Positions 7,705 to 9,616 of a stretch of 9,616 nt of DNA are shown piece after piece (the first letter of the stretch is position 1; every line of letters begins with the position of its first letter). Source of the DNA: DASUUI01 sp964577965 (lineage in GTDB: Bacteria; Gemmatimonadota; Gemmatimonadetes; Gemmatimonadales; Gemmatimonadaceae); assembly GCA_964577965.1 (NCBI GenBank), contig CAZOAT010000092.1, positions 1 to 9,616 of the forward strand, in the 5' to 3' direction. The position numbers and the translations under genes were made by a program. The notes beneath the pieces were generated by a model. The model was not told where the DNA came from. It made no database searches and saw only the letters and a program-made list of their open reading frames with translations.

Positions 7705-9531
7705 ATGCCGCCGACCGTAGCCGCTCCTACTGACCGCATAGGCGACCTCCTCCTGCGTGAAGGTCTCATCACGCAGGACCAGCTGGATCGCGCCCTGCGG
7801 GAAGTCCGGGAGCACGGGACCCGCCTCGGCTACAACCTGATCAAGCTCGGCTTCATCAAGGAGACCGATCTCACCAGGATGCTGGGACGCCAGTACCGGA
7901 TCCCCGCGGTGGATCTGGCGCGGTTCCAGGTGGATCCCAGGGTGGCAAAGCTGATCCCGGCCGAGCTCGCGCTCAAGCATCAGGTCATGCCTCTCAAGCG
8001 GGAGGGTCGCGTACTGACGGTCGCTCTGGGCGACCCGACGCGGATGGCTGTGCTGGAGGACATCAAGTTCATGACCGGCTACGACATCTACCCTGTCGTG
8101 GCTGGCGAGTACACGCTCCGCGCGCTCCTGGAGAAGCACTTCGAGTCCACCGAAGCTCAGATGGACTCGCTCCTCGGAGAGATCGCCGAAGCCGCCGAGG
8201 AGATCGAGGTCCTGGAGGAACAGGAGGAAGACTTTTCCACCGTAGCGCTCACGGCGCAGGTGCAGGAAGCTCCGGTCGTCCGGCTCATCAACGCCATCCT
8301 CACTGAAGCAGTCCGCCGCGGCGCCTCGGACATCCACTTCGAATGCTTCGAGCACGAGTTGCGCGTCAGGTACCGGATCGACGGCGCACTGCTCGAGATA
8401 ATGAAGCCGCCGCTCAAGATGAAGGCGGCGCTGATCTCGCGCTTCAAGATCATGTCCAGCCTGAACATCGCCGAACGTCGTGTTCCGCAGGACGGGCGCA
8501 TCAAGCTCAAGATCGGCAACAAGGTCATCGACTTCCGTGTATCGACCCTTCCCACGCTGTTTGGCGAGAAGGTCGTGCTCCGTATTCTCGACAAATCAAA
8601 CCTGCAACTGGACCTCGAGAAGTTCGGCATCGAGAAGCGGGCTGAAAAGCAGATCATGGGCGCGATCGCGAATCCTTACGGAATGGTGCTCGTCACCGGT
8701 CCTACGGGTTCGGGGAAAACGACGACGCTGTATTCCGCCCTGTCGAAGATCAACGAGATCGACGTCAACATCATGACCGCCGAGGATCCGGTCGAGTACA
8801 ATATCTTCGGCATCAATCAGGTGCAGGTGCGGCCTGAGATCGGGCTGACGTTCGCCGCCGCGCTGCGCGCGTTTCTGCGACAGGACCCGAATGTCATCAT
8901 GGTCGGTGAGGTCCGCGACCTTGAGACCGGCGGAATCGCCGTGAAGGCGGCGCTGACGGGACACCTGGTTCTCTCGACCCTGCACACGAACTCCGCGCCG
9001 GAGACGATCATCCGCCTCCTGGACATGGGCCTCGAGGCGTTCAACGTGGCCACGGCGCTGAATCTGGTGGCGGCTCAACGGCTCGTAAGGCGCGTGTGCC
9101 CCGGTTGTGCCGAGCGCTACATGCCCGACGACATGGAGCTGGCGTCCGCCAAGGTCGAGCCGACGACGTCGCTGCGGGATCTGCGGTTCACGGAAAAGGC
9201 GCTCAGCGACACCGTGCCCGGCGCGACGAGACTGGCGGCGCCTCTGCTGGCCAACCTGTCGCTCGACACCACCATAAAGGAGCTGCCGTTCTTCCGTGGG
9301 AAGGGATGCGACCAGTGCTCCGGCACCGGGCTGCGCGGCAGGCAGGGACTGTACGAGATCATGTACATGACGCCGACCCTGCGGCGGATGATCCTGCATA
9401 ACGCCTCTGCTGCGGAAATCAGGGACGAGGCGATCAACGAAGGGATGCTGACCCTCCGAATGGATGGCTGGTTGAAGATCCTGAAGGGGATCACGACCAT
9501 AGAGCAGATGGTCCGGGAGACCAGCTCGTGA
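7705..9531 (+). CDS. pilB: Type IV pilus extension ATPase PilB (GspE/PulE family) with MshEN c-di-GMP-type domain
   Basis: This cytoplasmic hexameric ATPase powers assembly of type IV pili or a related type II secretion pseudopilus. From ATG 7705 it has 608 residues. Two MshEN motifs lie at 11-34 and 40-63, then the N-terminal domain to about 145 and an acidic linker (about 148-185, many Glu). The ATPase core has Walker A GPTGSGKTT (332-340, K338), an Asp box TAEDPVEYN, Walker B with E402 in VGEVRDLETGG, and a His box GHLVLSTLHTN. Four zinc-type cysteines sit at 465, 468, 535 and 538, the second pair followed by SGTGLRGRQGLYEIM. The longest reading starts at GTG 7645, overlapping the ComEA-like stop by 4 bp and adding 20 basic residues. 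I prefer ATG 7705 because the conserved domain starts about ten residues later, as is usual; neither start has a clear ribosome site. The adjacent ComEA-like gene favours PilB over GspE. Confidence 0.95.
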   Translation: MPPTVAAPTDRIGDLLLREGLITQDQLDRALREVREHGTRLGYNLIKLGFIKETDLTRMLGRQYRIPAVDLARFQVDPRVAKLIPAELALKHQVMPLKREGRVLTVALGDPTRMAVLEDIKFMTGYDIYPVVAGEYTLRALLEKHFESTEAQMDSLLGEIAEAAEEIEVLEEQEEDFSTVALTAQVQEAPVVRLINAILTEAVRRGASDIHFECFEHELRVRYRIDGALLEIMKPPLKMKAALISRFKIMSSLNIAERRVPQDGRIKLKIGNKVIDFRVSTLPTLFGEKVVLRILDKSNLQLDLEKFGIEKRAEKQIMGAIANPYGMVLVTGPTGSGKTTTLYSALSKINEIDVNIMTAEDPVEYNIFGINQVQVRPEIGLTFAAALRAFLRQDPNVIMVGEVRDLETGGIAVKAALTGHLVLSTLHTNSAPETIIRLLDMGLEAFNVATALNLVAAQRLVRRVCPGCAERYMPDDMELASAKVEPTTSLRDLRFTEKALSDTVPGATRLAAPLLANLSLDTTIKELPFFRGKGCDQCSGTGLRGRQGLYEIMYMTPTLRRMILHNASAAEIRDEAINEGMLTLRMDGWLKILKGITTIEQMVRETSS

Positions 9532-9555
9532 CCCCCGGACGCAACCTCCGGGGGT
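9531..9555 (+). terminator. GC-rich hairpin directly after pilB
   Basis: ACCCCCGGA (9531-9539) pairs perfectly with TCCGGGGGT (9547-9555) around a 7-nt loop (CGCAACC). The 5' arm begins on the last base of the pilB stop codon. The sequence after it (ACGTGTGCGTC) has no T-tract, so this is either a non-canonical terminator or a stabilising 3'-end hairpin of the mRNA. Confidence 0.55.
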
Positions 9556-9570
9556 ACGTGTGCGTCATAT

Positions 9571-9598
9571 CCGGGGATCGGCATCGGCCGACTCCCGG
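9571..9598 (+). terminator. Second GC-rich hairpin downstream of pilB
   Basis: CCGGGGATCGGC (9571-9582) pairs with GCCGACTCCCGG (9587-9598) around a 4-nt loop, ATCG. The 12-position stem has ten Watson-Crick pairs, one G-U and one A-C mismatch. No T-tract follows. With the preceding hairpin it makes a tandem structure in the last 86 bases of the window, where no gene is visible. It could be a backup terminator or part of a leader for a gene to the right. Confidence 0.4.
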
Positions 9599-9616
9599 TC
9601 ATTCCACTACCGACAA

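Noticed and set aside
7531..8355. 274-codon antisense frame over the comEA-like and pilB genes
   Set aside because: It crosses two genes with clear family motifs on the plus strand and has no recognisable protein features.

Overview
The window is high-GC DNA carrying four complete or near-complete genes, all on the + strand and tightly packed. In order they are a 5'-truncated giant outer-membrane protein of the SprA/Sov family (the type IX secretion translocon), a zinc-dependent M28 / glutaminyl-cyclase-like lipoprotein, a short membrane-anchored ComEA-type helix-hairpin-helix protein, and a PilB/GspE-type pilus-assembly ATPase with a cyclic-di-GMP-type N-terminal domain. SprA together with high GC and a competence/type IV pilus set fits a member of the Fibrobacterota-Chlorobiota-Bacteroidota superphylum outside the low-GC Bacteroidetes. 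Gemmatimonadota is my best guess; this is inference, as no rRNA is present to confirm it.

Region by region. Bases 1-76 are a 21-bp tandem repeat (three perfect units plus 13 bp) that runs off the left edge. Read in the frame of the large gene it encodes repeated PADTARP and joins the SprA reading frame without a stop. The SprA coding region is therefore open from base 2 to 6187, and the TTG at 131 is not a credible start. The lipoprotein gene (6188-7102) begins with GTG directly after the SprA stop, in the same frame, so the two are very probably co-translated. A 78-bp gap follows (7103-7180). It carries one arm of a perfect 11-bp inverted repeat whose other arm covers the ComEA-like start codon. 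The ComEA-like gene (7181-7648) runs into pilB: the longest pilB reading overlaps it by 4 bp, and a better-supported ATG lies at 7705. After pilB (stop 9529-9531) come two consecutive GC-rich hairpins without T tracts, then the window ends.

How the genes may work together. SprA is the outer-membrane channel of type IX secretion. The neighbouring lipoprotein resembles the bacterial type II glutaminyl cyclases that cap N-terminal glutamine of exported proteins in Bacteroidetes. A translationally coupled pair of this kind would join secretion to N-terminal processing of exported proteins. The second half is surface-appendage and DNA-uptake machinery: a DNA-binding ComEA-like protein and the extension motor PilB, which is probably controlled by c-di-GMP. 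I saw no mobile element, CRISPR array, tRNA or rRNA, and no wholly unknown system. The most notable points are the sprA-cyclase coupling, the start-codon dyad and the complete MshEN motif pair.
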